Source: Herpetosiphonaceae bacterium (GTDB taxonomy: Bacteria > Chloroflexota > Chloroflexia > Chloroflexales > Kallotenuaceae). From it: a stretch of 8,326 bases of DNA. Position numbers and translations under genes: made by a program. The stretch is taken from contig JASKZZ010000107.1 in NCBI GenBank assembly GCA_030147335.1, positions 1 to 8,326 of the forward strand, in the 5' to 3' direction. Positions 1 to 5,269 of the stretch are shown here, one piece after another (positions within the stretch are counted from its first letter, which is position 1; the number at the start of each line of letters is the position of its first letter). The notes beneath the pieces were generated by a model that had not been told where the DNA came from, made no database searches, and saw only the letters and a list, made by a program, of their open reading frames with translations.

Positions 1-53
1 CGGTTGAAACGCGCGAACGGCTCGACCTGATCATTGGTAAATATCTCGACTAA
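1..53 (+). CDS. C-terminal end of an unidentified upstream gene (partial)
   Basis: The frame starting at base 3 is open from the window edge and encodes VETRERLDLIIGKYLD before a TAA at 51-53. The other two + frames hit stops at 5-7 and 28-30, so this is the only one that could carry a gene end here. The charged, helix-like tail does not identify the family. The stop lies 11 bases before the flippase ATG, so the two genes are probably co-transcribed. A glycosyltransferase or other polysaccharide gene would fit the neighbour, but that is inference only. Confidence 0.5.
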   Translation, partial: VETRERLDLIIGKYLD

Positions 54-64
54 CGGCATCATAG

Positions 65-1678
65 ATGATAAGCTCCTCGAACCTTTCGATTTCTCCACGT
101 TTTGCGCTTGCCCTGGTTATTTTTACTGTCGGTCTCCTTGCGCTTGCAGTCATGGTTATCGTGGCGCTGCTGGTGGTGCGTCGCCGTGGGATGACCCAAA
201 GCCAGGATTATGCTGTTCGTCTGCTGCATAACGGCGCTATTCCGCTGGGCTTGCAGATGGTTAACCGCGCGATTGATTTCGCGTTTGCTTTAGCACTGTA
301 TCGTCTGCTCGATGAACAAAAGCTAGCACTTGCGACATACGAGTTTGCTGCAATTGTCGTAACCCTGGTGCTAGGCACAATCGCTGAGTGGGGCCTCAAT
401 ATTTACCTAACAAGCCAGGTAGCGCGTGATAAGCGTGCAATTGGTGAAACATTTGGAACCGCACTTGCCATCCGTTTAGCATTCGCCGCACTGGTTATCC
501 CAGCTACTGCCTTGATTGTCTTGATCTATAACCAGTTGGGATCAGCTAATCTCATTGCCAATGGCTTCGATACGCAGGGGCTAACGGTAATGCTTGTGTT
601 GGCTGCAACAGCATTGCCTGGAGCGATCAGTGGCGCAGTGACCGCAGTCTTTTTGGCAACCGAACAACCGATCGTTCCTGCGGTTGTTGGCCTGATGACC
701 AACATTGTCAGCGCGCTGCTTAAGCTGGCCGCTTTGTTGTTTGGCTTCGGCGTGCTTGGTGTTGCTGGAGCAGCGCTGGCGGCAACGTGTGCCAGCGCGC
801 TCATGTTTGCTGTGTTATTTTTCCGTTACTTTGGCAAGCCGCAAATCCATGTCAGCCCGACGATGGGCTTAACAATGCTGCGAGCCGGCTTTCCCTTGAT
901 GCTGAACGCGCTGCTGCTGGCTGTGTTCTTCCGCTTCGACGTAACCGTAATTCGAGCCTTTCGCGCTCCCGAAGAGTTTACGGCCTACACAGCGGCCTAC
1001 AAGTATGTGTCGTTGACGCAAATACTGCCGCCGATTGTGATCAATGCGATTTTTCCTTTGTTTGCACGCCAAGCCGTCGCAGATCGTCCTGGTCTTGTTC
1101 GCGCCTACAGCTATACTACACGGCTTTTGCTGCTTCTAGCGCTGCCGTTAAGTGTGGCAATCACGATTTTAGCGCCATCGCTACTGACGTTATTTGGGGA
1201 TAGCGAATACAGGGATACAGGTGGCGCGGCACTACAGCTTCTTATCTGGTATTTGCCGTTGAGCTATATTAACGGCGTGACGCAGTACGTACTTATTGCA
1301 TTGGAGCGGCCCAAAACAATAACCTTGGCTTTTGCTTTAGCCGCATTGTTCAATCTTGGCTTTAACCTCGTATTTGTACGACAGTACGGGATTAACGCCG
1401 CAGCAGTGGCAACGGTGCTTTCAGAGGTTGTGCTGTTTATACCGCTGTGGCGTGTGTTGCAGGCTGAGCTTGCCCCAACAGCACCATGGCGCATGACGTT
1501 CCGTCCAGCTTTGGCAGCGCTAGGTATGGGATTGGCGATGCTGCTACTGGCACAAGTGCATGTGCTCTTGAGCGTTCTGGCGGCTGTTCCAGTCTTTTGG
1601 ACGCTGCTGGTAGTATTTGGTGAACTGCAGGATGAAGATCGTCGTTTAGCACGACGTGTACTGGGCCGAGCTTCGTAG
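65..1678 (+). CDS. Polysaccharide/oligosaccharide flippase (Wzx/MATE-like membrane protein)
   Basis: This 537-residue, almost wholly hydrophobic protein has about 14-15 membrane segments by eye. It resembles the polysaccharide biosynthesis/oligosaccharide flippase group, which moves lipid-linked sugar units across the cytoplasmic membrane for capsule, exopolysaccharide or cell-surface glycan assembly. Family-like features are the start of the core at about residues 55-80 (IPLGLQMVNRAIDFAFALAL), the charged loop around residues 290-315 (RFDVTVIRAFRAPEEFTAY) that follows a membrane segment, and a C-terminal tail rich in Arg. An extra segment at about 12-38 precedes the core and ends in RRRG (39-42). 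The ATG at 65 directly follows an in-frame TAG (62-64), so it is the earliest possible start. I see no clear Shine-Dalgarno, and coupling to the gene ending at 53 is likely. An alternative start at 191 (Met43) would remove the extra segment. The transported substrate cannot be read from sequence. Confidence 0.85.
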   Translation: MISSSNLSISPRFALALVIFTVGLLALAVMVIVALLVVRRRGMTQSQDYAVRLLHNGAIPLGLQMVNRAIDFAFALALYRLLDEQKLALATYEFAAIVVTLVLGTIAEWGLNIYLTSQVARDKRAIGETFGTALAIRLAFAALVIPATALIVLIYNQLGSANLIANGFDTQGLTVMLVLAATALPGAISGAVTAVFLATEQPIVPAVVGLMTNIVSALLKLAALLFGFGVLGVAGAALAATCASALMFAVLFFRYFGKPQIHVSPTMGLTMLRAGFPLMLNALLLAVFFRFDVTVIRAFRAPEEFTAYTAAYKYVSLTQILPPIVINAIFPLFARQAVADRPGLVRAYSYTTRLLLLLALPLSVAITILAPSLLTLFGDSEYRDTGGAALQLLIWYLPLSYINGVTQYVLIALERPKTITLAFALAALFNLGFNLVFVRQYGINAAAVATVLSEVVLFIPLWRVLQAELAPTAPWRMTFRPALAALGMGLAMLLLAQVHVLLSVLAAVPVFWTLLVVFGELQDEDRRLARRVLGRAS

Positions 1679-1690
1679 TGTAGCAAGCGA

Positions 1691-1717
1691 GGGGGTGGCT
1701 GGGTGAACGGGTGGGGG
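1691..1717 (+). other. G-quadruplex-type motif between convergent genes
   Basis: Four G runs of at least three (1691-1695, 1701-1703, 1709-1711, 1713-1717) are separated by loops of 5, 5 and 1 bases, which fits the usual G3+N1-7 rule. It begins 12 bases after the flippase stop codon, so it would lie in the 3' untranslated RNA of that gene. The 11-base word GGGGGTGGCTG occurs twice here (1691-1701 and 1713-1723). I find no ordinary hairpin plus U-tract terminator for either convergent gene in this 51-base gap. Folding is predicted from the pattern only. Confidence 0.45.
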
Positions 1718-1729
1718 TGGCTGTAGCGA

Positions 1730-2188
1730 CTAGGCGAATGAAGCTTGGAGCAGTGACATCGGCTGGTGGGCTTCTGAGTGCGTCTGCGCACAAACTGTTG
1801 ATGTAGTCACTGCTTGGCCTTCGATGGCAAGCATCTGGTTGACACTGCTCACAAGGTCGTCAATAGTGAAGGGTTTTTCAAGAATACGGGCATGTAGCCG
1901 CTCGATCTCCGGTTGAAGTGTTTCGATCTGCTTTTGCGCGGCTGTACAAATAAGTGCCGGCAATTCAGGTCGTGTGACGTGACGCACTTGTTCGATTGCT
2001 TTCAAGCCCACAGTTTGAAAGTCAACAAGTAGATCGGTAATCAGGAGATCGACGTGCGGTGGTGCTGTGTTGAGCAAATGCGTCAATGAGTCTGCGGCAA
2101 CAACGGTGTGTCCTTCATCTTGTAGCACTTCACGAAGCAAATCCTGAAGCACGGCATCGTCTTCAAGCAATAAAATCGTCGCGCTCAT
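1730..2188 (-). CDS. Single-domain response regulator (CheY-like receiver), atypical phosphorylation loop
   Basis: The 152-residue protein is a receiver domain (about 3-122) with a short polar tail and no DNA-binding or enzymatic output domain. Visible receiver residues are the acidic pocket E9-D10-D11, the phosphoacceptor D52 in LLITD, T82 in ICTA and K105-P106 in EKPF. It probably takes phosphate from a histidine kinase and acts by protein contact or in a phosphorelay. The loop after D52 reads LLVDFQTVG instead of the usual D-x-x-M-P-x-x-D-G, so it lacks the conserved Pro. The ATG at 2188 is well supported by GAGGAG five bases upstream (2194-2199). It has its own promoter (2249-2277) and is separated from the next regulator by a terminator, so it is probably monocistronic. 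The partner kinase is not in the window. Confidence 0.85.
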   Translation of the reverse strand: MSATILLLEDDAVLQDLLREVLQDEGHTVVAADSLTHLLNTAPPHVDLLITDLLVDFQTVGLKAIEQVRHVTRPELPALICTAAQKQIETLQPEIERLHARILEKPFTIDDLVSSVNQMLAIEGQAVTTSTVCAQTHSEAHQPMSLLQASFA

Positions 2189-2248
2189 GGCGTCTCCTCA
2201 GCCGATGTCACATTGGTAGATAGTGGGGAACGGGTGCTACGTATTTTC

Positions 2249-2277
2249 AATATAGCAGATCACCCAATGAATGTAAA
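2249..2277 (-). promoter_or_regulatory. Sigma70-type promoter for the response regulator at 1730-2188
   Basis: On the - strand, TTTACA (2272-2277, 5/6 to TTGACA) is followed by a 17-base spacer and TATATT (2249-2254, 5/6 to TATAAT). Predicted transcription start is near 2242, giving a leader of about 50 bases that contains the Shine-Dalgarno. The box lies just downstream of the terminator of the preceding gene, as expected for an independent unit. Confidence 0.65.
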
Positions 2278-2305
2278 GCAAGGTTAAAAAATCGTAGCTA
2301 GCCCG

Positions 2306-2335
2306 AAAAATCTGCTCACTGGATTGTGTGAACAG
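2306..2335 (-). terminator. Intrinsic terminator of the response regulator at 2368-2787
   Basis: Read on the - strand, CTGTTCAC pairs with GTGAGCAG (8 bp, one G-U wobble) around an 8-base loop (stem 2312-2335). It is followed by A and five U residues (2306-2310). The hairpin begins 32 bases after the stop codon at 2368. Hairpin plus immediate U-tract is the classic rho-independent arrangement. Confidence 0.65.
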
Positions 2336-2367
2336 CGCAATGTGATAGTGCCGACGAGGAAAAGCGA

Positions 2368-2787
2368 TTACGCAACCTGATGGGCGGATACGCCTAACTG
2401 GCGCAGACAACGATCAAGCTCAGCAAGTTCAAAGGGCTTGGGAAGAACAACGGTTGGCGCAATATCGAGTGTTGTGCCGATGTGGCGTTGTTTTTCGTGT
2501 GAACGCCATGCTGCGCTCATCAATACAACAGGAAGTTTACGTCCGCTTGGATCGCCGCGTAGCTGACGCAGGACCTCGAATCCATCGGTTTCCGGCATCA
2601 TGACATCCAGAATGAGCGCGGCTGGCTGTATGCGCTTAACACAATCTACGGCTTCACGTCCGTCACTACAAACGGTAACGTCATAGCCTTCGTCGGTCAG
2701 CACATGCGATAACATATCGGCAAGCTCGCGCTGATCGTCAACGATTAAAATACGAGTGCGCTCCGGGCGTGAGTTTTGGACGGGCAT
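2368..2787 (-). CDS. Single-domain response regulator (CheY-like receiver)
   Basis: With the ATG at 2787 this is a 139-residue stand-alone receiver. D17-D18 form the acidic pocket, D61 in LILDVMMPETDGF is the phosphoacceptor with a fully canonical following loop, and S91 and K117-P118 (LPKPF) complete the active site. No output domain is present, so it should act through protein contacts or a phosphorelay from a kinase encoded elsewhere. A longer reading from a TTG at 2838 would add 17 residues with no receiver similarity and would overlap the predicted promoter, so I prefer the ATG. A GGAG (2798-2801) lies 10 bases before it, a slightly long spacing. The segment between S91 and K117 (about 93-113) is longer than in minimal CheY proteins. 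The gene is bounded by a hairpin upstream (2923-2956) and an intrinsic terminator downstream (2306-2335), so it is probably transcribed alone. Confidence 0.85.
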   Translation of the reverse strand: MPVQNSRPERTRILIVDDQRELADMLSHVLTDEGYDVTVCSDGREAVDCVKRIQPAALILDVMMPETDGFEVLRQLRGDPSGRKLPVVLMSAAWRSHEKQRHIGTTLDIAPTVVLPKPFELAELDRCLRQLGVSAHQVA

Positions 2788-2809
2788 GATCTCATGTCTC
2801 CAAGAGCTG

Positions 2810-2838
2810 TTGATAGTCGGCCCAATGCAAACAATCAA
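2810..2838 (-). promoter_or_regulatory. Possible promoter for the response regulator at 2368-2787
   Basis: On the - strand, TTGATT (2833-2838, 4/6) is followed by 17 bases and TATCAA (2810-2815, 4/6). The start site would be near 2803, giving a very short leader that just includes the GGAG at 2798-2801. Both boxes are weak matches, and other placements in this AT-rich stretch are possible. I see no other feature in the gap 2788-2922. Confidence 0.3.
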
Positions 2839-2922
2839 TCAGCTGAGTTGTGAATGGTGGTTAAATAGTCGTCATGTTTGTTGTACAAATTGTGGACAAG
2901 ATAGGGTTGTTGTGTTTGGACC

Positions 2923-2956
2923 GGTGGCCGCTTCTGAGAGGACAGAAACGACCACC
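2923..2956 (-). terminator. Strong hairpin after the PRC-barrel gene, probable transcript end
   Basis: The - strand RNA can form an unbroken 14-bp stem with a 6-base loop, starting 9 bases after the stop codon at 2966. Two of the pairs are G-U wobbles, which become C-A mismatches if the + strand is read. The fold is therefore complete only in the transcript of the PRC-barrel gene. No U-tract follows, so it is either a U-less terminator or a 3' stabilising hairpin. Confidence 0.5.
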
Positions 2957-2965
2957 CATCAGGCG

Positions 2966-4354
2966 CTAACTTCGACCAGCGTTGTGTTCACGCTGTTCAA
3001 GCGAAGCTTCGCCCGGTTCCGGCGCGCGTAATTCATCCTTAGAAATCTCGGGATCTTTATCATACACTGAGCCTAGCAAGATGTCGAGCGCTCCAACCTG
3101 CTCAGCGCGCTGAATGGCTTGATGTGTGATCAATTCGCCCACGTTAAGAATAACATTATCCTGTGGATCAAGAATCACGCGGCTAACTGGTCGCCCCAAA
3201 GCTGCTTTGATTCGCGATTCATGTGCTTCCTGTGACGTGCGCTCCTGTATATCACTGACCTTTTCTTTGAGCCGCTCCCACAGATTGCCGGCGCTCTGCT
3301 TGGCCTGCTGCGTACCCTCACGCAGCCGCTCACCTGCAACCTGTGTCGTTGTGCTGGCTTGCGTGCGTGCGGCTTCAGTCGTGGATAACCCAACCGCTTG
3401 GAGCAGTTCCGGTTCTTTGTGATATGTGCGAGCACGGTTGATAACTTGCTCGGTGACGATCTGGCTGGGCGCCGCGATGATCACGCCTTCGTCGGTGCGA
3501 ACAGGCTGCATTACCCGGCGGCCCAGCGCTGCATCAACGGCATTACCGGCAACCGCGCCACTTACTGCGCTTGTAATACCGGAGGTCAAACTGCCTCCTG
3601 TCGCGCGGTACAAACGATCAAGTATGCCCTGGCGCTCGGCTTCCTCGGCGGCAAGTGGTGTTACTTGCTGTCCCTGGGTGACAAGTAATGTACCATCGGG
3701 TGCTTCAACATCATTTTCAGCTACTTTACCGATCACAAACTGCCGTTGTTCGGCTGGGTCAACTGCCGCGTTGGTTAATGACGATGTTGCGCTTTGAGTC
3801 GTTTCTTGCAGCTTCTCACTGGCTGTTTGGGCAGCACCTTTGATGCCGCCAACTTGTTCTTCCATCATCATTGCTGTTTCCGGCGGCACAAACGCAACAT
3901 CTTCGCCGATCTTGATTGTTTGTGGCGCGGGAACAAATGAGCGGCCGGTGTATGCATCGGCAAAAACGCCACCCGAGGCCTCGTAGCCCTCAACCTGGCC
4001 AGTTCGCTCATCAAAGTAAAGATCAGCCATCGTTCCAAGATCACGACCGTCCGTTGTCATAATGCGAGTGCCTTTGAGCACGTTGTTGCGCTCAAGGATT
4101 CGGTTAATTGCCGGCACCTGCGTCGCGCTAACAATCGTGTTTTTGGCCGGAACGATAATCGCATCTTGACCGATGGATTGTACATTCTCCAGTGGTAATA
4201 CCCGCGCGGTGCTGAACCAACCGCCTTCGTCAACAAGAAAGCCGAGCAGTTGGTTACTGTTTTGGTCAAACAGTAAGTCATGGATATTGTCCAAGCGTTC
4301 ACCCGAATCGAACGCGATAATCGGCTTGCCGATCAGGTCGCTGCCTTTCCGCAT
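2966..4354 (-). CDS. PRC-barrel domain protein with three C-terminal 45-residue repeats
   Basis: This 462-residue, apparently soluble protein has two PRC-barrel-like beta units at about residues 1-75 (starting MRKGSDLIGKPI) and 91-160 (LKGTRIMTTDGRDLG). PRC barrels bind partners in photosynthetic reaction centre subunit H and in the RNA-processing factor RimM, and their role in stand-alone bacterial proteins is mostly unknown. Downstream, three ungapped 45-residue modules occur at 209-253, 278-322 and 387-431. They share G1, a hydrophobic residue at 8, hydrophobic residues at 15 and 16, T24 and A31. They are linked by Ala/Gln/Glu/Lys-rich helical stretches at 165-205 and 325-380 that look like LEA or coiled-coil sequence. 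The modules faintly recall a short beta segment of the RNA polymerase beta' subunit, but that is only an impression. The ATG at 4354 has a perfect AAGGAGG seven bases upstream. It follows the 43-residue membrane ORF in one unit. Membrane-associated stress or envelope roles are possible but not shown. Confidence 0.8.
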   Translation of the reverse strand: MRKGSDLIGKPIIAFDSGERLDNIHDLLFDQNSNQLLGFLVDEGGWFSTARVLPLENVQSIGQDAIIVPAKNTIVSATQVPAINRILERNNVLKGTRIMTTDGRDLGTMADLYFDERTGQVEGYEASGGVFADAYTGRSFVPAPQTIKIGEDVAFVPPETAMMMEEQVGGIKGAAQTASEKLQETTQSATSSLTNAAVDPAEQRQFVIGKVAENDVEAPDGTLLVTQGQQVTPLAAEEAERQGILDRLYRATGGSLTSGITSAVSGAVAGNAVDAALGRRVMQPVRTDEGVIIAAPSQIVTEQVINRARTYHKEPELLQAVGLSTTEAARTQASTTTQVAGERLREGTQQAKQSAGNLWERLKEKVSDIQERTSQEAHESRIKAALGRPVSRVILDPQDNVILNVGELITHQAIQRAEQVGALDILLGSVYDKDPEISKDELRAPEPGEASLEQREHNAGRS

Positions 4355-4361
4355 TGTACGT

Positions 4362-4368
4362 CCTCCTT
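4362..4368 (-). promoter_or_regulatory. Consensus Shine-Dalgarno overlapping the upstream stop codon
   Basis: AAGGAGG lies seven bases before the PRC-barrel ATG at 4354. Its first two bases are the last two of the TAA stop (4367-4369) of the 43-residue ORF. Ribosomes ending the small ORF would therefore sit on the ribosome binding site of the next gene, which suggests coupled expression and supports the small ORF as real. Confidence 0.75.
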
Positions 4369-4498
4369 ATCGTCCAAAAAATGCAAGTAGATCGACGATG
4401 CCAAAATATTCAAGGAGTGCGAACGCAAGAAGCGCCAAGACGAGTAGGGTAACAATGATCATGCCGATATTGGAGCTTTGACCTTCAAGCCGTGGCAT
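4367..4498 (-). CDS. 43-residue single-pass membrane miniprotein, unknown function
   Basis: Reading from the ATG at 4498 to the TAA at 4367-4369 gives 43 residues. There is a short polar N-terminus (MPRLEGQSSN), one hydrophobic segment at about 11-29 (IGMIIVTLLVLALLAFALL), then EYFGIVD and a second short hydrophobic stretch ending in GR. AGGAGA (4507-4512) lies eight bases before the ATG, a good ribosome binding site. The stop codon merges with the Shine-Dalgarno of the PRC-barrel gene, so the two are very likely co-transcribed and coupled. I do not recognise a family. A plausible but unproved role is a membrane anchor or partner for the PRC-barrel protein. It is easily missed by length cut-offs. 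Support is the start signal, the coherent membrane helix and the tight packing. Confidence 0.7.
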   Translation of the reverse strand: MPRLEGQSSNIGMIIVTLLVLALLAFALLEYFGIVDLLAFFGR

Positions 4499-4529
4499 AT
4501 CCTGATTCTCCTATTTATTTTTACAACTT

Positions 4530-4538
4530 GATATAACA
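4530..4538 (-). promoter_or_regulatory. Possible extended -10 promoter for the miniprotein/PRC-barrel unit
   Basis: The - strand reads TGTTATATC: an extended TG followed by one base and TATATC (4530-4535, 4/6). It lies about 31 bases before the small ORF start. There is no good -35 hexamer at 16-18 bases. This is the best candidate in the only gap between the repair operon terminator and the small ORF. Confidence 0.3.
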
Positions 4539-4546
4539 TTGGCGAA

Positions 4547-4559
4547 ACGCAAGTTGCGT
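4547..4559. repeat. Perfect 6-bp inverted repeat over the -35 zone (possible operator)
   Basis: ACGCAAGTTGCGT has two perfect 6-base arms around one central base. If the -10 at 4530-4535 is right, the repeat covers the -35 position of the miniprotein/PRC-barrel promoter, a typical site for a dimeric regulator. It is too tight to form an RNA hairpin. No regulator for it is identifiable in the window. Confidence 0.3.
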
Positions 4560-4562
4560 GCC

Positions 4563-4604
4563 AAAAAACTAAGCATTGTAACCCGACTCATGTGAGTACA
4601 ATGC
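4563..4604 (-). terminator. Intrinsic terminator overlapping the end of the glycosylase gene
   Basis: On the - strand GCATTGTA (4597-4604) pairs perfectly with TACAATGC (4573-4580) across a 16-base loop. It is followed at once by TTAG and six T residues (4563-4572). The 5' arm is coding sequence of the glycosylase and its stop codon (4588-4590) lies in the loop. It would end the three-gene repair operon and insulate the miniprotein/PRC-barrel unit. The 8-bp stem is AT-rich, so the strength may be moderate. Confidence 0.55.
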
Positions 4605-5220
4605 CATATTCAAGTGCACGTATAAACACTGCGCGCAAGTCTGTAAGTACAAGCTCGAGTGCGTGGTCGTATGCAGCAGCATCGTTCGCGCGCAGCCGGA
4701 TCAAGTATGAAGGATGCAACGTTGCAATTGTATCCTCACCATTTGGCCCTTTAAACCATTGTCCACGCTGCTCGGTGATTTTAAAATTTTTGTCAATTAA
4801 AGCTTGCGCAGAAGGTCGGCCAATACAGACGATAATTTTGGGCTGCACAATCGTCAACTCACCATCGAGCCAGATGCGGCACGCTTTTACCTCACCCGCT
4901 TTCGGGTCGCGATTTACTTTGTTGCCACGCTCGTTAACTGTTGTTGCCCAATGCTTGATCGTATTCGTCATCCAAAGTTTGCTGCGATCAATTCCGACAG
5001 CTGCGATCGCACTACTTAATACTTCGCCTGCCGGGCCGATGAATGGTCGTCCACCTTTCGCTTCTTGTTCGCCTGGTCCTTGGCCGACAAACATAACTTG
5101 CGCATGCGGATCGCCTTCGCCCCATACTACCTGCGTGCCGGTTTTGTACAGATCGCAGCGAGTACAAGCTAGTCCTTGCGCCCGTAGCTCTTCCATCACC
5201 TGTGTACGATCATTCGTCAT
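4588..5220 (-). CDS. Uracil-DNA glycosylase, Fe-S family 4/UdgX-like, with altered active-site motifs
   Basis: The 210-residue protein belongs to the uracil-DNA glycosylase superfamily, which cuts uracil from DNA at the start of base excision repair. C19, C22, C114 and C132 are spaced (C-x2-C, then C-x17-C) as in the 4Fe-4S-containing family 4/UdgX enzymes. Motif 1 is GQGPGEQEA (46-54) followed by GRPFIGPAG (57-65). Motif 2 is HPSYLIR (169-175). From memory, the stretches TNTIKHW (85-91), the region around FKITEQRG (146-153) and ATLHPS (166-171) match UdgX more closely than classical family 4. UdgX has a KRRIH loop whose His bonds covalently to DNA. Here the aligned segment is GNKVN, with N103 in place of that His. 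Q47 also replaces the usual motif-1 Glu. The ATG at 5220 has GAGG five bases upstream. The gene follows uvsE by 49 bases with no terminator between, so it is probably the last gene of the repair operon. Confidence 0.85.
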   Translation of the reverse strand: MTNDRTQVMEELRAQGLACTRCDLYKTGTQVVWGEGDPHAQVMFVGQGPGEQEAKGGRPFIGPAGEVLSSAIAAVGIDRSKLWMTNTIKHWATTVNERGNKVNRDPKAGEVKACRIWLDGELTIVQPKIIVCIGRPSAQALIDKNFKITEQRGQWFKGPNGEDTIATLHPSYLIRLRANDAAAYDHALELVLTDLRAVFIRALEYGIVLT

Positions 5221-5269
5221 CTTTGCCTCAATTCAATCCCCAAGTTCCGAGTTTTGTTCTCAGCTCTCG

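Noticed and set aside
1264..1791. - strand open frame of 175 codons under the flippase
   Set aside because: Low-complexity Ser/Thr/Arg/Pro translation antisense to a convincing membrane protein, and it also crosses the end of the response regulator gene. It is a shadow frame.
2788..2838. TTG start adding 17 residues to the second response regulator
   Set aside because: The extra residues fall before the receiver fold and overlap the predicted promoter. The ATG at 2787 has a GGAG upstream.
2756..3031. + strand open frame across the gap before the PRC-barrel gene
   Set aside because: It covers the promoter region of one - strand gene and the hairpin and C-terminus of another. It has no ribosome binding site or recognisable domain.
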